NCBI RefSeq assembly: GCF_000312485.1
Contig: NZ_HE997646.1
Location: 263,458 to 327,457 of the forward strand
Direction: 5' to 3'
Length of the DNA: 64,000 bases
DNA from: Yersinia massiliensis CCUG 53443
GTDB lineage: Bacteria > Pseudomonadota > Gammaproteobacteria > Enterobacterales > Enterobacteriaceae
The first letter of the stretch is position 1, and each line of letters begins with the position of its first letter. The translations under genes were made by a program, and so were the position numbers. Positions 29,167-39,045 of this stretch are shown here, in pieces. The notes below the pieces were generated by a model. It searched no databases and was not told the origin of the DNA. It saw only the letters and a program-made list of their open reading frames with translations.

Positions 29167-30465
29167 ATGCGCGTAGACACTTCCTCTGAATCTCAGTTCT
29201 CAAGTCAACCGCTATCTGGCCAGCAACGACGCTGCCATATGGTGCTGATGATGTTTATGCCTGCGCGCAGAGTAGAACTGAAGAGCATCAGCCAACTGAA
29301 TGGCGTCGAGCCATCCATTACCCGGCAAGATATAGCTGAGGTTGCAAGTGAAATCCAGCGTTTCTACCATTTGCACATCAGTACTGATAACAATGAGTAC
29401 TTCCTCATTCAGGGCAACCATCTTGATAAAAGGCTTTGCTTGATTCATTGGCTACGACGTGGATTGCGGTATTGCCCGCATTTCGTTGAGAATCAGTTTA
29501 GCCCTAGCTTGTTTGAAGCATTATCTTGGGATAACTCAGTCCTATCGCAGCATTTGCCGCAAATCATTAGTCAGTGTGAACCTCACCTTAATCGTCAACT
29601 CAATGACAAAGATCGCCAGTTTTTACAGTTGTATCTGGCCTATTGCGCTTGGGAAAACCTTCAGCAGCCCCCACCAGAACTCACTCTCATTCAGCAGCAG
29701 TGGCTAAAATGTAAACCTGCGTTATCGGCGGCTGATAGTTTGTATGATGCCTTTAACCCATTACTAGGCCATCCGTTAGCGGGCCAACCGCTGGATATCA
29801 TTGAGCGAGATATTCTGATCCTGATGTTGACGATGATAAAAGCGCACAGCTACCACACGACGAGATCAACGGAAGATATCCGTTTGATCAACGCTATTCA
29901 TCGGTTGGTTGAGGATTTTCAGCAGTATTCAGCGATGACCTTGAGCAATAGTGAGACATTAGTCAGCCAGCTTTTCGCCCACCTTGCGCCGGCCATTGAG
30001 CGCTGTTATTTCAATATCGGTATTGATAACTCATTGCTGGACGAGGTCATTCGTAAGTACCCTCTGTTGCTGCGAACCACCCAGCAAGCGCTTGTTCCTT
30101 TTGAACAAGAATATCAAATTCAATTTTCTACCGATGAAGTGGGCCTGATCGCGATTAGCTTTGGTGCCTGTCTAATGCAGGATAATGCATTACAGGAAAA
30201 ACAGATTTTGCTGTTAACGCAGAACAATCCAGCACTAGAAGAACAACTGGAGCAGCAGGTACGTGAGCTAACCCTGCTGCCGTTGCACATTAAATATTTG
30301 CCCCATGACGTCTATCTGCAATCCGGCGCGCCTGCCGGTACAGCCGTGGTATTGACGCCGTATGCTGTGCAGCAATCGGCATCAACACCGTCACTTATTC
30401 AGGTGCAATTGCCGCTGAGTACAAAACAAAACAAGCAATTGCGCCATATATTAGAATTGCCTTAA
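29167..30465 (+). CDS. csiE: Stationary-phase inducible protein CsiE (PRD-containing)
   Basis: A 432-residue relative of E. coli CsiE, a carbon-starvation/sigma-S-induced protein of unknown function. Matching blocks include RLCLIHWLRRGLRYCP, YFNIGIDNSLLDEV, TDEVGLIAISFGACLMQ and REQTLLPL-like LRELTLLPL near the C-terminus. Two PRD-type (PTS regulation domain) helical regions are likely. The frame is open from 29116; I chose the ATG at 29167 because GGA lies seven bases before it and no ribosome site precedes the earlier ATGs. It is divergent from the ZevA-like gene and convergent with hcaT, which is also its neighbour in E. coli. Confidence 0.88.
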   Translation: MRVDTSSESQFSSQPLSGQQRRCHMVLMMFMPARRVELKSISQLNGVEPSITRQDIAEVASEIQRFYHLHISTDNNEYFLIQGNHLDKRLCLIHWLRRGLRYCPHFVENQFSPSLFEALSWDNSVLSQHLPQIISQCEPHLNRQLNDKDRQFLQLYLAYCAWENLQQPPPELTLIQQQWLKCKPALSAADSLYDAFNPLLGHPLAGQPLDIIERDILILMLTMIKAHSYHTTRSTEDIRLINAIHRLVEDFQQYSAMTLSNSETLVSQLFAHLAPAIERCYFNIGIDNSLLDEVIRKYPLLLRTTQQALVPFEQEYQIQFSTDEVGLIAISFGACLMQDNALQEKQILLLTQNNPALEEQLEQQVRELTLLPLHIKYLPHDVYLQSGAPAGTAVVLTPYAVQQSASTPSLIQVQLPLSTKQNKQLRHILELP

Positions 30466-30479
30466 CCGGTGGTTTCACT

Positions 30480-31619
30480 CTAACTCGCTACGACCCGAGG
30501 CCGGATAAACAGTGCAGGAACCGCCACCAAAGCCATCACCCAAAATACACCGCCCTGATAATGTTCGAATAAGAAGCCAGAAATGATAGTCATCACCGCA
30601 ATCCCGCCTCCCATTGCCAGCGCAGAATAAACTGACTGCAGGCGGATCACATCTGAACCATGTCGCGCCGCAATAAACCGCATTGCCGCTAAATGGCAGA
30701 CGGTAAAGGAGCCACAATGCAAGATTTGAATGAAAATAAGCCAAGGGAGTTCTGTGGTTGAAGCCATCAAGCTCCAACGAATAATCCCAGAGATGGCAGA
30801 AAGTAGCAGTAGACCGCGTGCAGTCCAGCGGCGAAACAGCACATTGCTGAACGCGAACACCAGAATCTCAGCCACGACACCCAACGACCATAAATAGCCG
30901 ATAGTTGCGGCAGAATACCCCGCCTCATTCCAATATATCGAGCTGAAACTGTAATAACCGGCATGTGCGCCTTGCAACAAAGTCACGCAAAGTAAAAAGC
31001 GCCATACTTGCGAATCAGACAGTAACTTCTTCCAGCTCGTGGCCGCGACATTCCGGTGCCTCACCTCTCCTTGAGGCATGACATTCGGTTTCAGTAAAGC
31101 GCCTAACAACATGGCTGAAACACCGAAAATCAAACTATAGAGAATGGCTGGATGGCCCCAAACAGAGACTAATTTGCCGGTTAATGCCGAACCAATCACA
31201 AAAGCCAACGATCCCCACAGCCGAACTTTGCCGTAATCCATGGTGATCTGCTTTTGCCAAGTAGCCGCTAATGCGTCTGTTAACGGTACTAGTGGGCCAA
31301 AAAATAGGTTAAAACCGGCAATCACCAACATTAACCATGCCCAGCCATGACCAAAACAAAAACCGACGACAAAGACTAACGCCAGCAGTGCCAAGATTCG
31401 CATCGCGGTGACCAGATGAGAGGGATCTTTCACGCTGGGGGCAATCAGCAGACTACCAAGGAAGCGTGCAATTAAGCCTGCCCCCAACAAAATCCCGATG
31501 GTTTCAGGCGGTATCCCTTCACCTTGCAACCAAATGCCCCAAAAAGGCAGGAAAATGCCATATGAAAAGAAATAGGTGAAATAGCTGAGCGACAGCCAGC
31601 GTGTTGATTGTAATACCAT
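30480..31619 (-). CDS. hcaT: MFS transporter HcaT (putative 3-phenylpropionate transporter)
   Basis: A 379-residue, 12-helix major facilitator of the phenylpropionate/H+ symporter family. The N-terminus STRWLSLSYFTYFFSYGIFLP is nearly that of E. coli HcaT. The hca dioxygenase genes that accompany it in E. coli are not in this window, so the substrate is inferred from homology only. It ends 14 nt from the convergent csiE. Confidence 0.9.
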   Translation of the reverse strand: MVLQSTRWLSLSYFTYFFSYGIFLPFWGIWLQGEGIPPETIGILLGAGLIARFLGSLLIAPSVKDPSHLVTAMRILALLALVFVVGFCFGHGWAWLMLVIAGFNLFFGPLVPLTDALAATWQKQITMDYGKVRLWGSLAFVIGSALTGKLVSVWGHPAILYSLIFGVSAMLLGALLKPNVMPQGEVRHRNVAATSWKKLLSDSQVWRFLLCVTLLQGAHAGYYSFSSIYWNEAGYSAATIGYLWSLGVVAEILVFAFSNVLFRRWTARGLLLLSAISGIIRWSLMASTTELPWLIFIQILHCGSFTVCHLAAMRFIAARHGSDVIRLQSVYSALAMGGGIAVMTIISGFLFEHYQGGVFWVMALVAVPALFIRPRVVAS

Positions 31620-31790
31620 GAATCCCTCCGAGGTCAGCCGTCACTGTGACAGAGGCCCCGTCGGCTAGCAACTCTGCCGTACTACAAACATAGAGTTTGA
31701 GATTGAGTTCACACTTAGGCTGCAAGAGTGACAAAATACGGACAAGCCCTGCGCTCAGCCGCGCATTGTGCAATGGCTTCGGTTAACTGA

Positions 31791-31826
31791 AAAAAAATAA
31801 AAAAACCCGCATTTTGCGGGTTTTTA
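31791..31826 (-). terminator. Rho-independent terminator of glyA
   Basis: On the minus strand AAACCCGC-AAAAT-GCGGGTTT is followed by a TTTTATTTTTTTTC tract, 26 nt past the glyA stop. Confidence 0.92.
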
Positions 31827-31851
31827 TTCAGCTAAAGCTAATCTGACGAAA

Positions 31852-33105
31852 TTATGCGTAAACCGGTAAGCGGGCGCAGATTGCCAAAACTTTTTGCTTC
31901 ACACGCTCAATAGTGGCTTCATCGTTGATGTTGTCTAACACATCACACATCCAGCCAGCCAATTCGCGAGATTCAGCTTCTTTGAAGCCACGGCGAGTAA
32001 TCGCAGGGCTACCAATACGCACACCTGAAGTCACGAACGGACTTTTCGGATCATTCGGCACGCTGTTTTTGTTCACTGTAATGTTGGCGCGGCCTAAAGC
32101 AGCATCAGCATCTTTGCCGGTGATGTCTTTATCCACCAAATCAAGCAAGAACAGGTGGTTTTCAGTACCGCCAGAAACGACTTTGTAACCACGCTCCAGG
32201 AACACAGACACCATGGCTTTGGCGTTTTTAGCCACTTGCTGCTGGTAAATCTTGAACTCAGGCTCCATGGCTTCTTTCAACGCGACCGCTTTACCCGCGA
32301 TAACATGCATCAATGGGCCACCCTGATTACCAGGGAATACAGATGAATTCAGTCTTTTGTACAGATCTTCATCACCACCTTTCGCCAAAATCAAGCCACC
32401 GCGTGGGCCAGCCAGCGTTTTGTGCGTGGTCGTGGTCACGATATGCGCATGAGGAACCGGGTTCGGGTAAACACCGGCAGCAACCAAACCAGCTACGTGA
32501 GCCATATCGACGAACAGCCATGCATCGATGCTGTCTGCGATTTCACGCATTTTTGCCCAATCAACGATCCCAGAATAAGCAGAGAAGCCGCCGATAATCA
32601 TTTTTGGTTGATGTTTTTCTGCCTGACGCGCCAAATCGTCGTAATCAATCTGACCAGATTCGTCGATGCCGTAAGGCACGATATTGTAAAGCTTGCCGGA
32701 GAAGTTAACCGGCGAACCGTGAGTCAAATGGCCGCCATGTGCCAGATTCATCCCCAGCACGGTATCACCTGGTTGTAGCAAGGCAGAGTAGACCGCGACG
32801 TTAGCTTGTGAACCGGAGTGTGGCTGAACGTTAGCGTAATCTGCGCCGAACAGCTCTTTAGCACGGTCAATGGCCAGTTGTTCAACAACATCAACATACT
32901 CACAACCACCGTAGTAACGCTTGCCCGGATAGCCTTCAGCATACTTGTTCGTTAACTGAGAACCCTGCGCCTGCATAACACGCGGGCTGGTATAGTTCTC
33001 AGACGCAATGAGTTCGATGTGCTCTTCCTGGCGCACCACTTCTTGCTCCATTGCACGCCATAAATCTGCATCATAATCGGCAATGTTCATTTCACGCTTT
33101 AACAT
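31852..33105 (-). CDS. glyA: Serine hydroxymethyltransferase
   Basis: A 417-residue PLP enzyme that interconverts serine and glycine with tetrahydrofolate, the main source of one-carbon units. The PLP lysine is in [15 protein letters not shown], and the N-terminal [16 protein letters not shown] matches E. coli GlyA. It is divergent from hmp. A PurR box in the shared upstream region fits control by purine supply. A strong terminator follows. Confidence 0.98.
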   Translation of the reverse strand: MLKREMNIADYDADLWRAMEQEVVRQEEHIELIASENYTSPRVMQAQGSQLTNKYAEGYPGKRYYGGCEYVDVVEQLAIDRAKELFGADYANVQPHSGSQANVAVYSALLQPGDTVLGMNLAHGGHLTHGSPVNFSGKLYNIVPYGIDESGQIDYDDLARQAEKHQPKMIIGGFSAYSGIVDWAKMREIADSIDAWLFVDMAHVAGLVAAGVYPNPVPHAHIVTTTTHKTLAGPRGGLILAKGGDEDLYKRLNSSVFPGNQGGPLMHVIAGKAVALKEAMEPEFKIYQQQVAKNAKAMVSVFLERGYKVVSGGTENHLFLLDLVDKDITGKDADAALGRANITVNKNSVPNDPKSPFVTSGVRIGSPAITRRGFKEAESRELAGWMCDVLDNINDEATIERVKQKVLAICARLPVYA

Positions 33106-33218
33106 CCGGCTCTCCTGACTTAGCTAGCAAAATATACCTTGAAGGTCACCCGTTCGGGTTCTGGCACACAGTGTAAACTGTTTCCCCCTTGTGATGATAG
33201 GTCTTGACAGAGGTTTTT

Positions 33219-33234
33219 ACGCAAACGATTGGCT
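33219..33234 (-). promoter_or_regulatory. PurR operator upstream of glyA
   Basis: ACGCAAACGATTGGCT matches the PurR box (ACGCAAACGNTTNCNT) about 115 nt upstream of the glyA start. E. coli glyA is PurR-repressed in the same way. Confidence 0.75.
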
Positions 33235-33390
33235 ACTGATAGCGTAAGGCTTTGAGCTGTTATGGGTTCATTCACGGCAAGGGAATTATCCTCATATTCA
33301 TTATGTGATTTTTTCATATTCTGTGAACTGACTCGCCACAACAATCCCCCACATAAAGAAAGTGCATTTACAAATCAGCATGCAAATTAT

Positions 33391-33413
33391 AAGATGCATA
33401 TTAAATGCATGTA
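33391..33413 (+). promoter_or_regulatory. NsrR operator upstream of hmp
   Basis: A 23-bp imperfect palindrome with half sites AAGATGCAT and ATGCATGTA, close to the NsrR consensus AAGATGCATTTAAAATGCATCTT. It lies about 80 nt upstream of the hmp start. NsrR releases it when its Fe-S cluster reacts with NO, inducing hmp. Confidence 0.85.
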
Positions 33414-33494
33414 TTGGCGTGCATATAATAATACCCAACGTTATTTGGCAGTTTCATGACAAATACCAAGGGATCAAACGACCAAGGAGTCACC

Positions 33495-34685
33495 ATGCTG
33501 GACCACCAAACCATCGCTACCGTTCAATCTACCATTCCGCTACTTGCTGCTACTGGCCCCAAACTGACTGCGCATTTCTATGATCGCATGTTCGAACATA
33601 ATCCTGAGCTAAAACACATCTTCAACATGAGCAATCAAGTGAATGGTGACCAGCGTGAAGCGCTTTTTAACGCCCTTTGCGCTTATGCGGCAAATATCGA
33701 TAATTTGGCGGCTTTGCTACCCGCTGTTGAACGTATCGCACAGAAACATACCAGCCTGAACATTCAACCTGAGCACTATGCGATAGTCGGCCATCACCTG
33801 ATCAGTACGCTAGATGAAATGTTCTCTCCAGGTGAAGAAGTATTAGATGCTTGGGGTAAAGCTTACGGTGTATTGGCTGAGGTGTTTATTCAGCGAGAAA
33901 GTCAGATTTACCAGCAGAGTGAAACCAGCACTGGCGGTTGGCGGACCTTGCGCCGCTTTAGCATCATTAAAAAAGAGATGCAGAGTGACGTAATTTGCAG
34001 CTTCGTATTAGCGCCTGAAGATGGGGGCCGAGTCGTCGATTTCAAACCGGGCCAATATTTAGGTCTTTACATCGAAGACGAGCAGCTCGAATATCAAGAA
34101 ATTCGTCAATACTCACTGACCGCAGCCCCTAACGGGAAGACATATCGCATTGCCGTTAAACGTGAGGAACAAGGCACGGTTTCTAATTATCTGCACCAAC
34201 AGTTGAATGAAGGCGATATCGTACGTATCGCGCCCCCTCGCGGTGATTTCTTCTTGGATATCACACCGGATACCCCCGTGGCATTGATTTCTGCAGGTGT
34301 CGGTCAGACCCCAATGCTAAGTATGCTCAATACGTTACATGATCAGCAACATTCTGCCCCGATACATTGGTTACATGCCGCAGAAAACGGCCGTGTGCAT
34401 GCATTTGCCAATGAAGTGACCGCTATTGCAGAGAATATGGCGAATCTCAGCCACCACGTGTGGTACCGCGAACCTATAGCGAGCGATAATAAAGGGGTGG
34501 ATTACCATAGCGAAGGGCTAATGGACCTAGGTGCATTTGAGGGTTTAGCAGCAGAACCTAACCGACATTATTACTTCTGTGGGCCGCTGGGATTTATGCA
34601 ATTTGCAGGACGTCAATTATTGGCGCAAGGGGTCTCATCCGACAGAATTCATTATGAATGCTTCGGTCCGCATAAAGTCATTTAA
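33495..34685 (+). CDS. hmp: Flavohemoglobin / nitric oxide dioxygenase
   Basis: A 396-residue NO dioxygenase that turns NO into nitrate using O2 and NAD(P)H. The globin domain (1 to about 140) has Tyr29, Gln53 and proximal His85. The FAD domain (RQYSLTA) and NAD domain ([23 protein letters not shown]) follow. The frame opens 13 codons earlier, but [11 protein letters not shown] at 33495 has AAGGAG five bases upstream and is the family start. An NsrR box lies upstream, and a GC hairpin with a weak T tract at 34705-34728 may terminate it. Confidence 0.98.
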   Translation: MLDHQTIATVQSTIPLLAATGPKLTAHFYDRMFEHNPELKHIFNMSNQVNGDQREALFNALCAYAANIDNLAALLPAVERIAQKHTSLNIQPEHYAIVGHHLISTLDEMFSPGEEVLDAWGKAYGVLAEVFIQRESQIYQQSETSTGGWRTLRRFSIIKKEMQSDVICSFVLAPEDGGRVVDFKPGQYLGLYIEDEQLEYQEIRQYSLTAAPNGKTYRIAVKREEQGTVSNYLHQQLNEGDIVRIAPPRGDFFLDITPDTPVALISAGVGQTPMLSMLNTLHDQQHSAPIHWLHAAENGRVHAFANEVTAIAENMANLSHHVWYREPIASDNKGVDYHSEGLMDLGAFEGLAAEPNRHYYFCGPLGFMQFAGRQLLAQGVSSDRIHYECFGPHKVI

Positions 34686-34940
34686 TTATTGAATATTATA
34701 TATCGTGAGAGGCCATCCGGCCTTTCACCTATTTAGACCCCCAGTTCCCTTCTAATTATTCTCCTTAAATGTGGTAGAACGTGATTTAGATCTCATATAT
34801 CCTTACTCGAAATTGCCACGATGAGAGATTCGAATGATTGTCTCAATATTGATATAACTAAATATTATTAATGTGGCTAAAATTTCCCTTTCTATTTATT
34901 CCCAGCAACGCTGGGTAAATTAAGGCTGAATTAACCTACC
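34686..34940 (+). promoter_or_regulatory. hmp-yhfZ intergenic region with perfect palindrome
   Basis: Contains a hairpin GTGAGAGGCC-ATCC-GGCCTTTCAC (34705-34728) after hmp. Further on, the perfect inverted repeat CCCAGC-AAC-GCTGGG (34902-34916) lies 24 nt before the yhfZ ATG. The latter may be an operator for YhfZ itself or an mRNA hairpin near the ribosome site. No gene is visible. Confidence 0.45.
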
Positions 34941-35840
34941 ATGAGTAAGAAATTCATAAAAAAAGAAGGGTTGGCATTAGTCTCTATGGCGCGCTATTTA
35001 ATTGGTGAGCGTCCCGGCAATCGGCTTAAAACCATCGATGAATTATCCGAAGATTTTAGTATTTCTGTCGGTGTGGTGCAGCACGCATTAAAAGTGTTGG
35101 AAGCCGATGGGGCTATCATCGTTGAGCGTCGTGGCCGTAATGGCACCTTGCTAGTTGATCTGAATATGCCACTGTTATTACAGCAGGCTGATTTGGGAAA
35201 TATGGTCTGTGCCATGCCGCTGCCCTATACCAAACTTTATGAAGGTCTAGCCAGTGGCTTAAGGGAACAATTTACCTTACTCCCTCTTTATTTCGCACAT
35301 ATGCGTGGAGCTGAAGTTCGTATCGAATGCCTGATAGACGGTGTTTATGATATGGCTGTGGTATCGCATTTGGCGGCGAAAAGTTATCTGGCTCAAGGGA
35401 AAGTGGCACTCGCATTAAATCTGGGAAATGGTTCCTATGTGGATGGCCACCAGCTTATTTGCCGTCGTGGTGAACAGCACAATATTCGTCGAGTCGGATT
35501 AGACCCACGTTCACCCGATCAATGCTTACTGACTGAAATTAAATTTGCTGGGCAGCCTATCGAGTTGGTCGAGTTACCTTATAGCGACTGTATCACGCAC
35601 ATTAATCGTGGCGATATTGATGCTGCCATTTGGAACTTGGCTGACGATGTTCCCCATGAACATTTACAAGCACTCAAACTACAAGGCGATGAGCGTTATA
35701 TTCAAGCTTCACAAGCCGTCATTCTGATCCGGCCAGATAACCATCCCATTAAGTTACTCTTGGAAAAAGGGATTAATGAGACATTATTGCTTAGTCATCA
35801 GCGGGCAGTACAAAAGGGTGAGATAGAACCTCGCTATTAG
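34941..35840 (+). CDS. yhfZ: YhfZ-like GntR-type transcription regulator
   Basis: A 299-residue protein closely matching E. coli YhfZ. The N-terminal winged helix is recognisable in NRLKTIDELSEDFSI, SVGVVQHALKVLEADGAI and RRGRNGTLLV. The rest (from about residue 85, VVCAMPLPYTKLYEGLASG in E. coli and MVCAMPLPYTKLYEGLASG here) resembles a periplasmic-binding-protein-like effector domain, suggesting that it senses a small molecule. It is the first gene of a six-gene plus-strand cluster and probably regulates it. AAGG lies far (15 nt) from the ATG, so translation may be weak. Confidence 0.9.
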   Translation: MSKKFIKKEGLALVSMARYLIGERPGNRLKTIDELSEDFSISVGVVQHALKVLEADGAIIVERRGRNGTLLVDLNMPLLLQQADLGNMVCAMPLPYTKLYEGLASGLREQFTLLPLYFAHMRGAEVRIECLIDGVYDMAVVSHLAAKSYLAQGKVALALNLGNGSYVDGHQLICRRGEQHNIRRVGLDPRSPDQCLLTEIKFAGQPIELVELPYSDCITHINRGDIDAAIWNLADDVPHEHLQALKLQGDERYIQASQAVILIRPDNHPIKLLLEKGINETLLLSHQRAVQKGEIEPRY

Positions 35841-35891
35841 TCTCGCGCTGTTAATGGAAATCTAACCTGTTGTTTCAATGAGGCGAATTCA

Positions 35892-36272
35892 TTGGAGATT
35901 TGTATTGATCCGCGGCTTAATATTCTTTGTCAGTCAGGGGTTATCGATGCCGATATTGGCCAAGGCCTGGATCAGGTTATCAAGCGATTAGAGCACTTTT
36001 GGCGGCTACCCGTTCACACCGATCAAGGAGCGATGGCGATAACTCACATGGCAAATGCATTGATGCGTACCCGCCGTGGTGAAGCGATCAATGCATTAGA
36101 CCCAGTGATTCTTGCAGAGATTATTCAAAACGAACATATTCACTATATTCGTGAAATTAATCAGGATTTATTGGCATTTTTTTCACTAAAGCCTGCAGAA
36201 AGTGAAATTGGGTATTTACTCGCGAACATATACGGTCTATACCTTTCAAGTGACTTGCCACCACTGCGTTAA
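35892..36272 (+). CDS. yhfY: YhfY-like PRD domain protein, TTG start
   Basis: A 126-residue protein resembling E. coli YhfY, a stand-alone PTS regulation domain of unknown role. The fold is suggested by the repeated helices and a conserved histidine environment (HIHYIREINQDLLAF). The start is TTG, with GAGG about nine bases upstream and no better ATG nearby. Position between yhfZ and yhfX is the same as in the E. coli cluster. A link to sugar PTS state is inferred from the domain only. Confidence 0.8.
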   Translation: MEICIDPRLNILCQSGVIDADIGQGLDQVIKRLEHFWRLPVHTDQGAMAITHMANALMRTRRGEAINALDPVILAEIIQNEHIHYIREINQDLLAFFSLKPAESEIGYLLANIYGLYLSSDLPPLR

Positions 36273-36385
36273 TGATTTATACGGGGCTGTTATTAAAATA
36301 CAACACCAGATTTTTTTCTTATTAAATATTCAAAAAAATAATAATTTAACAAAAATAATTATGTCTCAATCACTTAGGACATCAA

Positions 36386-37555
36386 ATGTTTTTAAAAACA
36401 CTTTTAAAGCAAAATACTTTATTGGTTGATGCGGCTATTTCGTTCTGGCATCAGGGAAAAATCAGCCCAGATAGCTATGTTATTGATGTTGAACAAACCG
36501 AAGCGAATGCTCGTTTATTGCTAGAAACTGCGCATCATAGCCAGATAAAACTGTATTTGATGAGTAAGCAATTTGGGCGTAACCCAGAACTCTGCCGCCG
36601 CCTACTCGCCTGCCGTTACGAGGGGACAGGCTACCAAGGCATGGTTGCCGTTGATTTCAAAGAAGCGCGGCAACTTTATCATCACGATATCCCTGTCGCT
36701 CATGTCGGTCATTTGGTCCAACCTCCTTCAGGTATGGTTGCGGAAATAGTACGCAGGCAACCGGAGGTCATTACTGTTTTCTCACTGGAAAAAGCGCTGG
36801 AGATCTCGCAAGCAGCACACCAATTGCATATTACCCAGCCACTCATGTTGAAGGTTTGTCAGACAGGCGACTTACTGTATTCCGGACAAGAAGCAGGGTT
36901 TGAATTATCACATTTGCCCGCAGTCATTGCCGCCATTCGCAAATTACCGGCAGTAAGATTAGTCGGGATTACCCACTTCCCTTGTATGCTTTATGACACT
37001 TCTTCGCGCCAAACCTTGCCGACGGCGAATATGCACACATTGCTCGCTGCACGGGATATTTTGCTCGCAGAGGGGGTGGAAATTGAACAGGTGAATGCGC
37101 CTTCTGCGACCAGTTGCACCACGTTGCCACAAATGGCTCAACTCGGCGTAACGCACAGCGAACCCGGCCATGCCTTAACGGGAACTATCCCCGCCAATCA
37201 ACATGGTGACCAACCAGAACAGATCTCCATGCTTTATCTATCTGAGATTTCCCATCATGTTTCTGGCCGCAGCTACTTCTTTGGTGGCGGATATTATCGC
37301 CGTAGCCATTTAAAAAATGCGTTGATTTACCACAACAACCAATTCAGCCAAAGTACGGTATTCCCCTTCGATGATAGCAGCATTGATTACTGCCTGTGTT
37401 TGGCCAACGAGTTCCCTATTGGTAGCCCAGTTATCATGAGTTTTCGGACTCAGATATTTGTTACCCGCAGTGATGTGGTGTTGATTGATGGCATTCAAAG
37501 CGGCAACCCCCGCTTACTTGGTCGTTATGACAGCAGAGGTAATCTACTGTCATAG
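36386..37555 (+). CDS. yhfX: YhfX-like PLP-dependent alanine-racemase-fold enzyme
   Basis: A 389-residue protein of the alanine racemase N-terminal (fold type III) superfamily, matching E. coli YhfX. Recognisable segments are the N-terminal YVIDVEQTEANARLLLETA, VGITHFPCMLY, the glycine-rich GGGYYRRSH phosphate-binding region and PGHALTGT. The substrate is unknown; an amino acid or amino-sugar phosphonate has not been shown. TTAGGA precedes the ATG by six bases. The next gene in E. coli, yhfW (phosphopentomutase-like), is absent; php follows after 237 nt. Confidence 0.88.
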   Translation: MFLKTLLKQNTLLVDAAISFWHQGKISPDSYVIDVEQTEANARLLLETAHHSQIKLYLMSKQFGRNPELCRRLLACRYEGTGYQGMVAVDFKEARQLYHHDIPVAHVGHLVQPPSGMVAEIVRRQPEVITVFSLEKALEISQAAHQLHITQPLMLKVCQTGDLLYSGQEAGFELSHLPAVIAAIRKLPAVRLVGITHFPCMLYDTSSRQTLPTANMHTLLAARDILLAEGVEIEQVNAPSATSCTTLPQMAQLGVTHSEPGHALTGTIPANQHGDQPEQISMLYLSEISHHVSGRSYFFGGGYYRRSHLKNALIYHNNQFSQSTVFPFDDSSIDYCLCLANEFPIGSPVIMSFRTQIFVTRSDVVLIDGIQSGNPRLLGRYDSRGNLLS

Positions 37556-37792
37556 CAAAACCAGATAATTATCAGCAATCCAATGCGTTAGCCGATGTAA
37601 TATGTTCTCATATAGACGTTATCGAACAATATGATGGATAAGTGATTTTTTACTGTACTGATTGATTAATCTGCCGATATATTAGTTGCCGCCATCATAA
37701 GCAGCACTAATGAAATCAATCGTACAGTGATAAGTGACCGTCAATATTGGGTAACATTTGCCCCTATATTTACTTTCTTCGGAGCCTGCCCG
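37556..37792 (+). promoter_or_regulatory. 237-nt gap between yhfX and php, no gene
   Basis: This is where E. coli has yhfW. No remnant of a phosphopentomutase-like protein is visible in any frame. AT-rich TTGATTAATC and TATATTAG segments could supply an internal promoter for php-yhfU-yhfT, but no confident hexamer pair was found. Confidence 0.35.
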
Positions 37793-38680
37793 ATGATCAA
37801 TCCTAATGGATATACCTACGCTCACGAGCATCTGCACATTGATTTATCTGGATTTAAAAATAATCTGGACTGTCGCTTGGACCAATATCAGCCCATTTGT
37901 GACGAAATGCGTGAATTAGTCAGTAAAGGGGTCGCGAATATCGTTGAAGTCACCAACCGATACATGGGCCGAAACCCTCAATTCTTATTGAATCTGATGC
38001 GTGACAGTGGCATAAATGTCATCGCTTCAACCGGTTACTATACCGATAGTTTCTACCCGCCAATGGTGCGAGAGAGCAGCGCGCAACAACTTGCACAGAC
38101 CATGATTGATGAAATTGAAATAGGGATCGATGGTACGGATCTGAAAGCGGGTGTGATTGCCGAAATAGGTACCAGTGAGGGCGTGATTACCCCTGACGAA
38201 GCAAAAGTCTTTCACGCCGCAGCCCTGACCCATCATGCAACTGGCCTCGCCATCTCTACCCATACCAGTTTCAGCACCATGGGCTTGCAACAAATCGCCC
38301 TGCTTAAACAACATGGTGTGCCGTTAGATCGCGTGGTTATTGGTCACTGCGACCTGAAAGAGCAGCCGGACCTTATTCTAGAAATGATCGATATGGGTGT
38401 GTACGTCCAATTCGATACTATTGGTAAAAATAGCTATTTCCCCGATGAACGCAGGGTTGCCATGCTTGTCACCTTAGCAGAGCGTGGGTTGTTGGATAGA
38501 GTTATGCTCTCGATGGATATCACCCGCCGGTCACATTTGAAAGCGAATGGGGGCAGCGGATTTAGTTATTTAGTTGATTCATTTATTCCCATGTTACTGG
38601 CCGCAGGGATTTCCCACGCTCAGGTGGAAATGATGTTGCGCCACAATCCTAATAAATTTTTCGCCACGCAAGGAAAGTGA
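37793..38680 (+). CDS. php: Phosphotriesterase homology protein
   Basis: A 295-residue amidohydrolase-superfamily protein, very close to E. coli Php. Metal ligands are the HxH pair His11/His13 (YAHEHLH), the bridging Glu in IAEIGTSEG, histidines in ISTHTSFS and VIGHCDL, and Asp in LSMDITRRSH. The true substrate is unknown; the family includes phosphotriesterases and lactonases. The ATG at 37793 is preferred over the frame opening at 37727 because GGAG lies eight bases before it and the N-terminus then matches E. coli. It ends 2 nt before yhfU. Confidence 0.93.
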   Translation: MINPNGYTYAHEHLHIDLSGFKNNLDCRLDQYQPICDEMRELVSKGVANIVEVTNRYMGRNPQFLLNLMRDSGINVIASTGYYTDSFYPPMVRESSAQQLAQTMIDEIEIGIDGTDLKAGVIAEIGTSEGVITPDEAKVFHAAALTHHATGLAISTHTSFSTMGLQQIALLKQHGVPLDRVVIGHCDLKEQPDLILEMIDMGVYVQFDTIGKNSYFPDERRVAMLVTLAERGLLDRVMLSMDITRRSHLKANGGSGFSYLVDSFIPMLLAAGISHAQVEMMLRHNPNKFFATQGK

Positions 38681-38682
38681 TT

Positions 38683-39036
38683 ATGAAGAAGATTGGCATT
38701 GCCGGGCTGCAACGAGAATTAATTCGCGAAATGATTGAGCAGACGGCACCGAATACCTTTGAGACATTTATTCTCTCGGACATGGATGCCGCCGTCAAAG
38801 TGAAAGAAGGGCAGTTGGATTATTATATCGGTGCCTGTAATACCGGTGCTGGAGCAGCATTATCAATGGCCATCGCAATTATTGGTTATAACAAAAGCGC
38901 GACAATTGCCAAACCCGGCATCAAAGCAAAACCTGAGCAAATAGAAAAAGTGGTGGCGGAAGGTAAAGTGGCTTTTGGCTTATCCGTCGAACATATTGAA
39001 CATGCAATCCCATTGCTAATTACGCAACTGCGCTAA
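38683..39036 (+). CDS. yhfU: YhfU family protein (DUF2620)
   Basis: A 117-residue cytoplasmic protein, the same length as E. coli YhfU. It contains the conserved glycine-rich stretch YYIGACNTGAGAALSMAIA. The ATG at 38683 has AGGA eight bases upstream and is preferred over a GTG two codons earlier. Function is unknown. Tight packing with php and yhfT (2 and 9 nt gaps) argues for a shared pathway with the membrane protein YhfT. Confidence 0.9.
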   Translation: MKKIGIAGLQRELIREMIEQTAPNTFETFILSDMDAAVKVKEGQLDYYIGACNTGAGAALSMAIAIIGYNKSATIAKPGIKAKPEQIEKVVAEGKVAFGLSVEHIEHAIPLLITQLR

Positions 39037-39045
39037 GGGGCCACC

